A DNA stretch of 64,000 bases from an uncultured Aquimarina sp. (GTDB taxonomy: Bacteria; Bacteroidota; Bacteroidia; Flavobacteriales; Flavobacteriaceae). Position numbers and translations under genes: made by a program. Position 1 is the stretch's first letter, and each line of letters begins with the position of its first letter. The stretch lies in NCBI GenBank assembly GCA_947493495.1, contig CANLRN010000001.1, positions 185,181-249,180 of the forward strand. Reading direction: 5' to 3'. The notes below the pieces were generated by a model, which was not told where the DNA came from, did not search any database, and saw only the letters and a program-made list of their open reading frames with translations. Below are positions 26,840 to 33,584 of the stretch, piece by piece.

Positions 26840-27796
26840 ATGAGTAGCTATAAAAAAACAGATGTAACGATATGGACAGGTAGAGTCTCTGATGTTCAAC
26901 TGTACCTTCACGAAAAAATAAAATGTATTGATTTAGAAAATGAAGCGCTACCAATAGCAAAAAATATATCTTTTGCTATTCTGGGATACGCCTGTGATGA
27001 AGGCGTACGAAGGAATCAAGGAAGAACTGGAGCGATCGATGGTCCAGATATGATTAGAAGAATGCTTGCGCCGTTAGCTAATCATTTTAAAAAAGATGTA
27101 CAAATCCTAGATGTAGGTGATATTATTTGTCACAATACTAACTTAGAAAAAACTCAAAGTTATACTACAGATAAAATACACCAATTGCTTATTAATAAAT
27201 ATTTTACAATATGTTTAGGTGGCGGTCATGACTTGTCTTATGCGCACTATAATGGCCTTAAAAGACAATTCTCTAATTCTACTATCGGAATTATTAATTT
27301 AGATGCTCACTTTGATCTTCGAAAAATATCTGACAAAGGAAACTCTGGCACACCATTTTATCAAATATCAAAAGAGAATGATCATTTCAATTATTTATGT
27401 TTAGGAATACAAGAAGAGTCTAATAACAAAGAATTGTTTGAAACTGCTAACAAACTTGGTGTAAGGTATATTAAGAATACGGACTTTACCATTCAGAATA
27501 AAGACAACATAACTCCTATCGTTAATGATTTTATTTCTGCTGTTGATCATATTTATCTCACTATTGACTTGGATGGATTTTCATCAGTGTTAGCACCTGG
27601 GGTAAGCGCTCCTTCTCCAGTTGGGTTTTCTGCAGATATTGCACTAACTATTATAGAGCAAATTTGTACATCTGGCAAATTAATTAGTCTTGATATTGTA
27701 GAATTAAACCCTAAGTATGATATTGATAATTGTACTGCAAGATTAGCAGCAAGATTGATCTACTCTATGATCCAATTCTTTTCTAATACCGTATAA
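26840..27796 (+). CDS. hutG: Formimidoylglutamase
   Basis: 318 aa ureohydrolase of the arginase superfamily, hydrolysing N-formimino-L-glutamate to glutamate and formamide. Binuclear manganese ligands are visible as His130-Asp131 (GGGHD), Asp155-His157-Asp159 (NLDAHFDLR) and Asp243/Asp245 (TIDLDGFSS). The AYHxG-type element and GVSAPSPVGF segment fit HutG. It ends the operon; together the four genes convert histidine to glutamate in the cytoplasm, which can feed nitrogen and carbon metabolism. Confidence 0.92.
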   Translation: MSSYKKTDVTIWTGRVSDVQLYLHEKIKCIDLENEALPIAKNISFAILGYACDEGVRRNQGRTGAIDGPDMIRRMLAPLANHFKKDVQILDVGDIICHNTNLEKTQSYTTDKIHQLLINKYFTICLGGGHDLSYAHYNGLKRQFSNSTIGIINLDAHFDLRKISDKGNSGTPFYQISKENDHFNYLCLGIQEESNNKELFETANKLGVRYIKNTDFTIQNKDNITPIVNDFISAVDHIYLTIDLDGFSSVLAPGVSAPSPVGFSADIALTIIEQICTSGKLISLDIVELNPKYDIDNCTARLAARLIYSMIQFFSNTV

Positions 27797-27799
27797 CAC

Positions 27800-27855
27800 A
27801 ATAAACCACTATAGACTAAAGTCCATAGGTTTCTAAATCTCACTAAAGTTAGCTA
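27800..27855. repeat. Degenerate dispersed repeat, copy A
   Basis: About 56 bp that align to 43155-43210 with roughly four of five bases identical by eye, including shared blocks AATAAACC, GACTAAAGT, CATAGGTTT, AAATCT and AGCTA. The left part forms a hairpin (CTATAGACT, AA, AGTCCATAG at 27809-27828, one mismatch). That hairpin lies 12 nt after the hutG stop and could also end the hut message. A second copy in another gene-poor gap marks it as a repeat family. Confidence 0.65.
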
Positions 27856-28125
27856 CACGGATATCAGCTTTTAGCAGTTAGTCATTAACTATTTTCAAAA
27901 AAACTAAAAGCGAATGACTCAAAACTAAGCGCTTATAAAATAGTTAACAATTTATAGAAGCTAAAGCGAGATGTGCTAAAATACATAGTTTTAACTATTT
28001 TGAGACCAATACATCAAAAAGCTAAGATTTTAATCATTCAAACTCATATATCATAATTCTTTTTAGTTTGATAATATATTAGGAATAAGCAACTCCCCTT
28101 TTACAAAGTAACAATTAAAGATAAA
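27856..28125. other. Gene-free stretch with short inverted and direct repeats
   Basis: No coding frame is supported. TTAACTATTTT occurs at 27885-27895 and 27991-28001 and as its exact complement at 27937-27947, and AGTCATT/AATGACT frame the first pair. It may be the body of the same decayed element as copy A. Confidence 0.5.
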
Positions 28126-28159
28126 AAAAGCGATTCTTTATAAACCAAGAATCGCTTTT
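28126..28159 (-). terminator. Strong intrinsic terminator of the small gene
   Basis: 13-bp perfect stem AAAAGCGATTCTT / AAGAATCGCTTTT with an 8-nt loop. Read leftward it is followed by an uninterrupted run of T, so it is a strong terminator for the 28185-28283 gene. The four T on the other side make it weakly usable rightward. Confidence 0.85.
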
Positions 28160-28184
28160 AAATTAACTACTACACAAATATTCA

Positions 28185-28283
28185 CTACTTTCTGATGGCA
28201 TAACTAGATGCACCAGGTAAATCTTTTAAGAAATTAAAAACACTTTTAAAAATAAGCCCAATTGAAGAGTAGATATAATTCAT
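28185..28283 (-). CDS. Unlisted small gene, 32-residue peptide
   Basis: An ATG at 28283 opens 32 codons ending in TAG. The peptide starts MNYIYSSIGLIF, continues KSVFNFLKDL and ends PGASSYAIRK. The first 22 residues can form an amphipathic helix with a hydrophobic face (I, L, F, V) and lysines; the tail is polar. No signal peptidase or lipobox site is seen. It is too short for ordinary gene calling, but it lies exactly between a consensus promoter 28 nt upstream and a perfect terminator 26 nt downstream. I do not recognise the family. It could be a membrane-active or regulatory peptide; alternatively the transcript is a small RNA with a chance frame. Confidence 0.65.
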   Translation of the reverse strand: MNYIYSSIGLIFKSVFNFLKDLPGASSYAIRK

Positions 28284-28310
28284 AATTATTTGATTTTTAG
28301 TTTACGTATA

Positions 28311-28342
28311 CAAATATATAAAGTTATTAACAAATAAACAAA
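28311..28342 (-). promoter_or_regulatory. Consensus Bacteroidota promoter of the small gene
   Basis: Read leftward: TTTG (28339-28342), 20-nt spacer, TATATTTG (28311-28318). This is a full match to -33 TTTG and -7 TAnnTTTG. Transcription should begin near 28305, giving a leader of about 20 nt. Confidence 0.8.
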
Positions 28343-28461
28343 TTAGTTGTTTATTAATTGTTAATAAAATTTTATAAGTATTAATTTTACCGTCAAAATA
28401 CACTAAAAATGTTAATAACTATGTTTATAGTAGTTTAATACTTATAAAAATTGTTAATAAC
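28323..28461. promoter_or_regulatory. Operator-like array upstream of the small gene
   Basis: GTTAATAAC, near-palindromic, occurs at 28411-28419 and 28453-28461, and as the complement GTTATTAAC at 28323-28331, inside the promoter spacer. A one-mismatch copy is at 28360-28368. A perfect 15-bp inverted repeat joins 28370-28384 to 28435-28449 (TTTTATAAGTATTAA and complement). The density of symmetric sites suggests a regulated promoter. AT-richness makes some matches cheap. The rest of the gap up to 28751 shows nothing else I can support. Confidence 0.5.
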
Positions 28462-28751
28462 TATAGTAAATCATCACTTGTAATAAATAGTATTTGTTTT
28501 AATGAGGTAATAATCTGTAAAAATGAAGTGCATTAATCACTATTTGTAAGTAACTGAGACTGTTTGAGGCTTATTCACAAATAATTCAATAGCAAATAGG
28601 ATATCCAAGAAAAGTTCACAATAGAACTTGGTGAGAGATTCTACAATACTAACAATTCATTTTTAGTTTTCTAATTCAATTTTCAAATTACTATTTTCGT
28701 AACTACCCTAATTCGTATCATTTCTTATATTTATAATCCAATTTAAATAAT

Positions 28752-29324
28752 ATGTATATGAGAACCATTTCTTCACTGTTAGATGATATAGAAATCACTC
28801 CAGAATTACAAAACACGTTTACTACTATAAAAAATGAATTGCAAGCGCCATTTGTTCCTAATTTTTTTAAAATATGGGGACATGCCCCTACTGCACTTCA
28901 AGGAATTTTTCCTGCGATGCAGCATATTCTTGGAAAAGGTGAATTAGATCGCAAATTAAAAGAGATGATTATGATTGCTATTTCCTCTACTAAGGATTGC
29001 GGGTATTGCGAAACAGCTCATCAGGCTTTTTGTGGTATGATGGGTGGTACACCAGAAGAGATTGAATCATTAAAAAATCATAATTCCCTATTAGAATCTA
29101 GTGGTTCAAAAGAAAAAGCTGCCATTGATTTTACGGTAAGGCTATCAAAAAATCCAAAATCCTCTAGTGAAAAAGATTTCGAAAACTTACAACAACTAGG
29201 ATACAATAAAGCTCAAATTATGGAATTAATAGCGATGTCTGGAATGGGAGTTTTTTATAATCATTTAGCAGATGCTACCAAAATCAATATCGATGCAGAA
29301 TTTCTAAGTGCACCCTCTAATTAA
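28752..29324 (+). CDS. Carboxymuconolactone decarboxylase/AhpD-like protein
   Basis: 190 aa, cytoplasmic helical protein. The AhpD-type redox motif CGYCETAH gives Cys83, Cys86 and His90, placed after the conserved LKEMIMIAISST helix. The second half (KAAIDFTVRLSKNPKSS, LIAMSGMGVFYNHLADATKIN) fits peroxidase-related carboxymuconolactone decarboxylase proteins, usually thiol-dependent peroxide or alkyl hydroperoxide detoxification partners rather than decarboxylases. A second ATG at 28758 is possible as start. Single gene. Confidence 0.85.
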   Translation: MYMRTISSLLDDIEITPELQNTFTTIKNELQAPFVPNFFKIWGHAPTALQGIFPAMQHILGKGELDRKLKEMIMIAISSTKDCGYCETAHQAFCGMMGGTPEEIESLKNHNSLLESSGSKEKAAIDFTVRLSKNPKSSSEKDFENLQQLGYNKAQIMELIAMSGMGVFYNHLADATKINIDAEFLSAPSN

Positions 29325-29356
29325 TATATGGACTAAACAATAAAACTAAAATACAT

Positions 29357-29399
29357 GCAGTTTTTTCACTTAAATAGAATATTGATATTACAAAACTGC
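29357..29399. terminator. Inverted repeat between convergent genes
   Basis: GCAGTTTT (29357-29364) and AAAACTGC (29392-29399) can pair around a 27-nt loop between the AhpD-like gene and murA, which converge here. A bidirectional terminator is plausible but the loop is large. Confidence 0.35.
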
Positions 29400-29413
29400 T
29401 ACCTAGATACTAA

Positions 29414-30724
29414 TTAGGATCTAGTAATTTTTGCTCCTATAGCTCTTAAACGCTCATCAATATTTTCGTATCCGCGATCTATTTGTTCTATATTATGGAT
29501 TGTAGAAACCCCTTTGGCACTTAATGCTGCTATTAATAATGATATTCCTGCTCTAATATCAGGAGATACCATTGTAGTTGCTTTTAATGTAGATTTAAAA
29601 TCGTGACCTATAATAGTAGCTCTATGCGGATCACACAGGATAATTTTTGCCCCCATATCTATCAGTTTGTCAACAAAAAACAAGCGACTTTCGAACATTT
29701 TTTGATGTACCATCACTTCTCCTCTAGCCTGAGTCGCAACTACCAATACAATACTTAGTAAATCAGGAGTGAATCCTGGCCAAGGCGCATCTGCAATAGT
29801 CATAAAAGAACCATCGATATAACTTTCTATCTGATAGCCATCTGTATGCGAAGGGATATAAATATCATCTCCCATACGCTCTAATGTAATCCCAAGTTTT
29901 CTAAACGTATTAGGAATAACTCCAAGGTTTTCCCAACTGACATTCTTGATTGTTATTTCACTTTTAGTCATAGCAGCCAATCCTATCCATGAACCTATTT
30001 CTATCATATCCGGCAATACGCTATGAGTACATCCCTTTAATGTAGTAACTCCTTCAATAGTCAACAAATTAGAGCCTATGCCTTTAATATTACCTCCCAT
30101 GGCATTAATCATCTTACACAACTGCTGTAAATAGGGCTCACAAGCAGCATTATAGATGGTGGTAGTTCCTTTTGCGAGAGATGCTGCCATTACAATATTA
30201 GCAGTTCCTGTAACAGAGGCTTCATCAAGGAGCATATAAGCTCCGGTTAATCCTTCTGGTGCTTCTACACCATAAAAACGTTCTTCTTTATTGTATCTAA
30301 ATTCTGCACCTAAATTAATAAACCCTTCAAAATGAGTATCTAAGCGCCTTCTTCCTATTTTATCTCCTCCCGGTCGAGGGATATACCCTTTGCCAAATCT
30401 ACCTAATAATGGCCCAACTATCATAATAGAACCTCGGATACCACTCCCCTCTTCTTTAAATTTTTCGCTCTCTAGATAACCCAAATTTAATTCATCACTC
30501 TCAAAAGTAAATGTTCCTTTTTCAAGTTTATTAATCTTTACACCCAAGCTTCTGAGTATATCTAGTAATTTATTAACATCTCTAATGTCAGGGATATTAG
30601 AAATGGTTACTTTCTCTGATGTTAATAATACTGCACAAAGAATTTGTAGCGCTTCATTTTTTGCACCCTGAGGAGTAATTTCTCCCTTGAGTTGATGCCC
30701 TCCTTCTATCTGAAAAGTACTCAT
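29414..30724 (-). CDS. murA: UDP-GlcNAc 1-carboxyvinyltransferase, Asp variant
   Basis: 436 aa. Transfers enolpyruvate from PEP to UDP-N-acetylglucosamine, the first committed step of peptidoglycan synthesis in the cytoplasm. Lys22-Asn23 (GAKNEAL) and the GSGIRGSI substrate loop are conserved. The mobile loop reads RPGGDKIGRRR, so position 121 is aspartate where E. coli has Cys115 (PGGCAIG). A Cys-to-Asp change there keeps the enzyme active and abolishes fosfomycin alkylation in mycobacterial and chlamydial MurA. It lies 27 nt after the DUF4290 gene on the same strand. Confidence 0.95.
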   Translation of the reverse strand: MSTFQIEGGHQLKGEITPQGAKNEALQILCAVLLTSEKVTISNIPDIRDVNKLLDILRSLGVKINKLEKGTFTFESDELNLGYLESEKFKEEGSGIRGSIMIVGPLLGRFGKGYIPRPGGDKIGRRRLDTHFEGFINLGAEFRYNKEERFYGVEAPEGLTGAYMLLDEASVTGTANIVMAASLAKGTTTIYNAACEPYLQQLCKMINAMGGNIKGIGSNLLTIEGVTTLKGCTHSVLPDMIEIGSWIGLAAMTKSEITIKNVSWENLGVIPNTFRKLGITLERMGDDIYIPSHTDGYQIESYIDGSFMTIADAPWPGFTPDLLSIVLVVATQARGEVMVHQKMFESRLFFVDKLIDMGAKIILCDPHRATIIGHDFKSTLKATTMVSPDIRAGISLLIAALSAKGVSTIHNIEQIDRGYENIDERLRAIGAKITRS

Positions 30725-30751
30725 AAAAATTAAGTGGTTAGTAGCTATTGA

Positions 30752-31408
30752 TTAATACCGCTTTTTACCGCGATTGTTATTGTTGTTATTTCTATAATTT
30801 TTCTTATTAGAAGTATTGCGGTAATTCTTCTTTTTACCCCTCATTAAATCTGCAGATGTACTTAAATCTTCTGTACTCTCTCTTAGATCAATCTTACCGT
30901 CGCTTAATTCTAAAAGATGTTTAAAAATTGTCATATCGTCAACTGTATCTTTGTTCCAGTTTAGATAACATTTTTTCATGTGATTGGCAATAGTATAGGT
31001 AAGCGCATTTTTTAAATCTCCTTCTTCCCAGCTATTCGCTACATCTATCATTCTTTTTATATTATTGCCATAATATCGATATTTTGGAAAATTCTGAGGA
31101 TACTCTAAAGGTTCAGGTCTTTCTTCTAGTTTTTCTTTAGTAAGAATGGGGTAAGGTGCTTCAACATCTAATTTAAAATCACTAATGATAAATAATTGAT
31201 CCCACAATTTATGCTGAAAATCAGGAACATCTCTTAAATGTGGTTGTAAATTACCCATAACAGCTATAATAGCTTTAGCTACTTTGTTTCTTTCTTCACT
31301 ATCTTCAATAGCAATTGCTTGATCTATCATTTTTTGTAAATGACGCCCATATTCTGGTATGATGAGCTTATCACGCTCTGTATTGTACTCTAAATTATTA
31401 ATATCCAT
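30752..31408 (-). CDS. DUF4290 protein
   Basis: 218 aa, the Bacteroidota-specific DUF4290 family: NLEYNTERDKLIIPEYGRHL at the N-terminus and the VMGNLQPHLRDVPDFQHKLW block. The last 30 residues are a basic, Asn/Lys/Arg-rich low-complexity tail (RNNNNNNRGKKRY at the end) that may bind nucleic acid. It is conserved next to murA in this phylum, which suggests a link to cell-wall or division functions, but the function is not known. Confidence 0.88.
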   Translation of the reverse strand: MDINNLEYNTERDKLIIPEYGRHLQKMIDQAIAIEDSEERNKVAKAIIAVMGNLQPHLRDVPDFQHKLWDQLFIISDFKLDVEAPYPILTKEKLEERPEPLEYPQNFPKYRYYGNNIKRMIDVANSWEEGDLKNALTYTIANHMKKCYLNWNKDTVDDMTIFKHLLELSDGKIDLRESTEDLSTSADLMRGKKKNYRNTSNKKNYRNNNNNNRGKKRY

Positions 31409-31577
31409 AAATTATATTCGTAGAATGAGAATGTTAAAAAAGGTGTAGAATCTTAGTACGCTTATATCCAAAAGTATTAGTGGACTTTCTTGTTCTCATT
31501 ATTTGTTTTGCAAAATACTAAAATAAAATAAGTAAGTTAATGAATGTATATAAAAACTGTATAAATTTTATAATCTA

Positions 31578-31871
31578 CTACAGTGATATAACTCCTTCTA
31601 CTTTTTCTGCAACTTCTTTATACTTAAAAATTACGTGATCTGGGTTTTTCATACGCACATTAATAGAAACACTTGTATATTTCCCGTTTTTAGATTGTTT
31701 TGTAGATATAACTGCACCTAAGTTATCAAAGATACGCTCTATTTGTTTGATTTTTGTAGTATCAGTTGGAACTATAAATTTATACAAATAAATAGTTGGC
31801 CATAAAGCAGTATCTGCTAGTTGATGTTTTAATTTTTTATAAAATTCATCCTCATTAGGAGCATCACTCAT
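31578..31871 (-). CDS. DUF493 (YbeD-like) protein
   Basis: 97 aa from the ATG at 31871; the longer in-frame form from 31898 adds residues absent in the family. Ferredoxin-like alpha/beta ACT-type fold with FYKKLKHQLAD, TIYLYKFIVPTD and the YTSVSINVRMKNPDHVIFKY strands. DUF493 proteins are thought to be small regulatory-fold proteins; E. coli YbeD is the reference. Same strand as murA and DUF4290 but 169 nt upstream, so it may be separately transcribed. Confidence 0.8.
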   Translation of the reverse strand: MSDAPNEDEFYKKLKHQLADTALWPTIYLYKFIVPTDTTKIKQIERIFDNLGAVISTKQSKNGKYTSVSINVRMKNPDHVIFKYKEVAEKVEGVISL

Positions 31872-31925
31872 TATATTCGTTTTTTTGCAAATATACATCT
31901 TCTACTAAGAACAAATTTCTATTTA

Positions 31926-32522
31926 TTACTCTCTATTTTTTAATATTTTGTATGCTTTTAATGTGTCAATATCATCTGTTTTTCCTTTTCCATCAACAAC
32001 TACTAATTGGTGTGCATATTTTTTTATGATATGTCGAGCTCCATAATCTTGGTTGAGCACTACTAATTCTTCAAAAAAGGATGCAGGAAATAGTGCAGGC
32101 ACCCCATATCTGCTTCCTAGATCAGTTGCTACAATGTTTTTGGGAAACTGATTAGATAGTGTAATCAAAGACAACAAATGTTCTTGATCAATCAAAGGTT
32201 GATCTACTAATGTTATTAGTACCGAATCATAGACAAGATTATTTTCTATTAGATATGACATCCCATATCCTATAGAACTACCCATACCTGATTGCCAATT
32301 ATCATTGTATAATATAACAACTGGGTACTGAGAAATCTCTTTGCGTATGTTTGCCATATTTGCACCCAATATAACATAGGTATCAAGACTTTCTAATTGT
32401 AATGATTTTTCGATTTCCCAACCTAATAATGATGTATGCCGCCAGGGCAATAATTGTTTCGAGATTCCCATTCTACTCGAAGATCCTGCAGCAAGGATAA
32501 AGTGTGCTATCTTATGATTCAT
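31926..32522 (-). CDS. mocA: MocA-like molybdenum cofactor cytidylyltransferase
   Basis: 198 aa from the ATG at 32522. The nucleotidyltransferase signature LAAGSSSRMGISKQLLPW and the LVDQPLI metal-binding element are conserved. MocA-type enzymes attach CMP to molybdopterin to make MCD, used by xanthine-oxidase-family hydroxylases. It is last in an operon with a 2Fe-2S subunit, a molybdopterin-binding subunit and XdhC, overlapping the end of xdhC by 11 nt, so its product most likely supplies that enzyme. A GMP-specific MobA role is less likely in this setting. Confidence 0.82.
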   Translation of the reverse strand: MNHKIAHFILAAGSSSRMGISKQLLPWRHTSLLGWEIEKSLQLESLDTYVILGANMANIRKEISQYPVVILYNDNWQSGMGSSIGYGMSYLIENNLVYDSVLITLVDQPLIDQEHLLSLITLSNQFPKNIVATDLGSRYGVPALFPASFFEELVVLNQDYGARHIIKKYAHQLVVVDGKGKTDDIDTLKAYKILKNRE

Positions 32523-33579
32523 GAGAAAAAATATCAATAGCCTTTTTTCTATGTGTAGCGTGTATGCCTGCTTTTTTTTCTTGTAACGGAATAGGTTTTT
32601 GATTATTAACTACAGATAATATTTCTGCTAATATCGAAATTGCGATTTCTTGTGGGGTTTCTGCTCCTAGATTTAAACCAGCTGGACCTCTTATACTATC
32701 CAAAAACTCATCGGATATATCAGGCTCGTATTCAATAAATGCAGAAAGTATTTTTTCTCTTCTTTTTGATGGGCCTAACAAACCTATATACACAGGATTT
32801 GTTTCTTTAATTGCTTGAAGGTACAATAAATCTTTTGCAAAATTATGTGTCATTAAAACAAAAGCTGTTTGCTGATCTACAACATCAATTGTCAAATGTT
32901 CTGGAGCGCTATTAATCAAAGAAATTGCTCCAGGAAAATCTTTTAACTGTTTGCTATTCTTCTCTGAACCCACAATTTCTACCTCCCAACCTGTACCAGA
33001 TGCTAAATAACATAATGCTTTAGCATCATGTTCTGCACCAATAATAATTAATCTAAAGCACGGGGTGACAATTCTATCAAAACAATGAAAAAAACTATCA
33101 TGTTTCAGCTTATCATAACTAAAAACATCTGAGAATGGAATTTCAATATCATCCTCAAAAGACAAAACTGAACCAATAGAGTATTGTCCTTCTTTTTTGG
33201 TATAATATGATTTGATTACAAAAGGTTTTCTAGAGTCCAAATAATTTTCAATTGTCTTAATAGTGAGGACATCTATAACAAAGGGTTCTATCAAAATATA
33301 TAAAACCCCTTCACAACCCAAACGATACCTCCCATTATAGGTCATGATTTTGGGTGTATTATTCTCAAAAACAGATTGAGATTGTCGGAGCACTTCTTTC
33401 TCTACACAACCTCCACTCACTGCACCTGTAGCTTGTCCATTTTGTAGAATTAACATCCCTACGCCTGGTCTTCTGTATGAAGAACCATCAACATCAACTA
33501 CAGTTGCAATTACCGCAGGAATATTTTTATGTACTGCTTGCTGATAGGAAACTAAGATCTCTTTAAACTCATGAGTCAT
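32512..33579 (-). CDS. xdhC: XdhC/CoxI family maturation factor
   Basis: 355 aa. N-terminal XdhC_CoxI domain (VIATVVDVDGSSYRRPGVGML, GAVSGGCVEKEVL) and a C-terminal Rossmann domain (IGAEHDAKALCYLA; YIGLLGPSKRREKIL; GPAGLNLGAETPQEIA). XdhC binds and sulfurates the molybdenum cofactor before insertion into xanthine-dehydrogenase-type enzymes. It begins 5 nt after the molybdopterin-binding subunit gene. Confidence 0.9.
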   Translation of the reverse strand: MTHEFKEILVSYQQAVHKNIPAVIATVVDVDGSSYRRPGVGMLILQNGQATGAVSGGCVEKEVLRQSQSVFENNTPKIMTYNGRYRLGCEGVLYILIEPFVIDVLTIKTIENYLDSRKPFVIKSYYTKKEGQYSIGSVLSFEDDIEIPFSDVFSYDKLKHDSFFHCFDRIVTPCFRLIIIGAEHDAKALCYLASGTGWEVEIVGSEKNSKQLKDFPGAISLINSAPEHLTIDVVDQQTAFVLMTHNFAKDLLYLQAIKETNPVYIGLLGPSKRREKILSAFIEYEPDISDEFLDSIRGPAGLNLGAETPQEIAISILAEILSVVNNQKPIPLQEKKAGIHATHRKKAIDIFSHES

Positions 33580-33584
33580 AACAA

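Noticed and set aside
27797..28125. CRISPR array in the repeat-rich gap after hutG
   Set aside because: Repeats are irregular in spacing and orientation and only 11 bp; no regular repeat-spacer pattern or cas genes.
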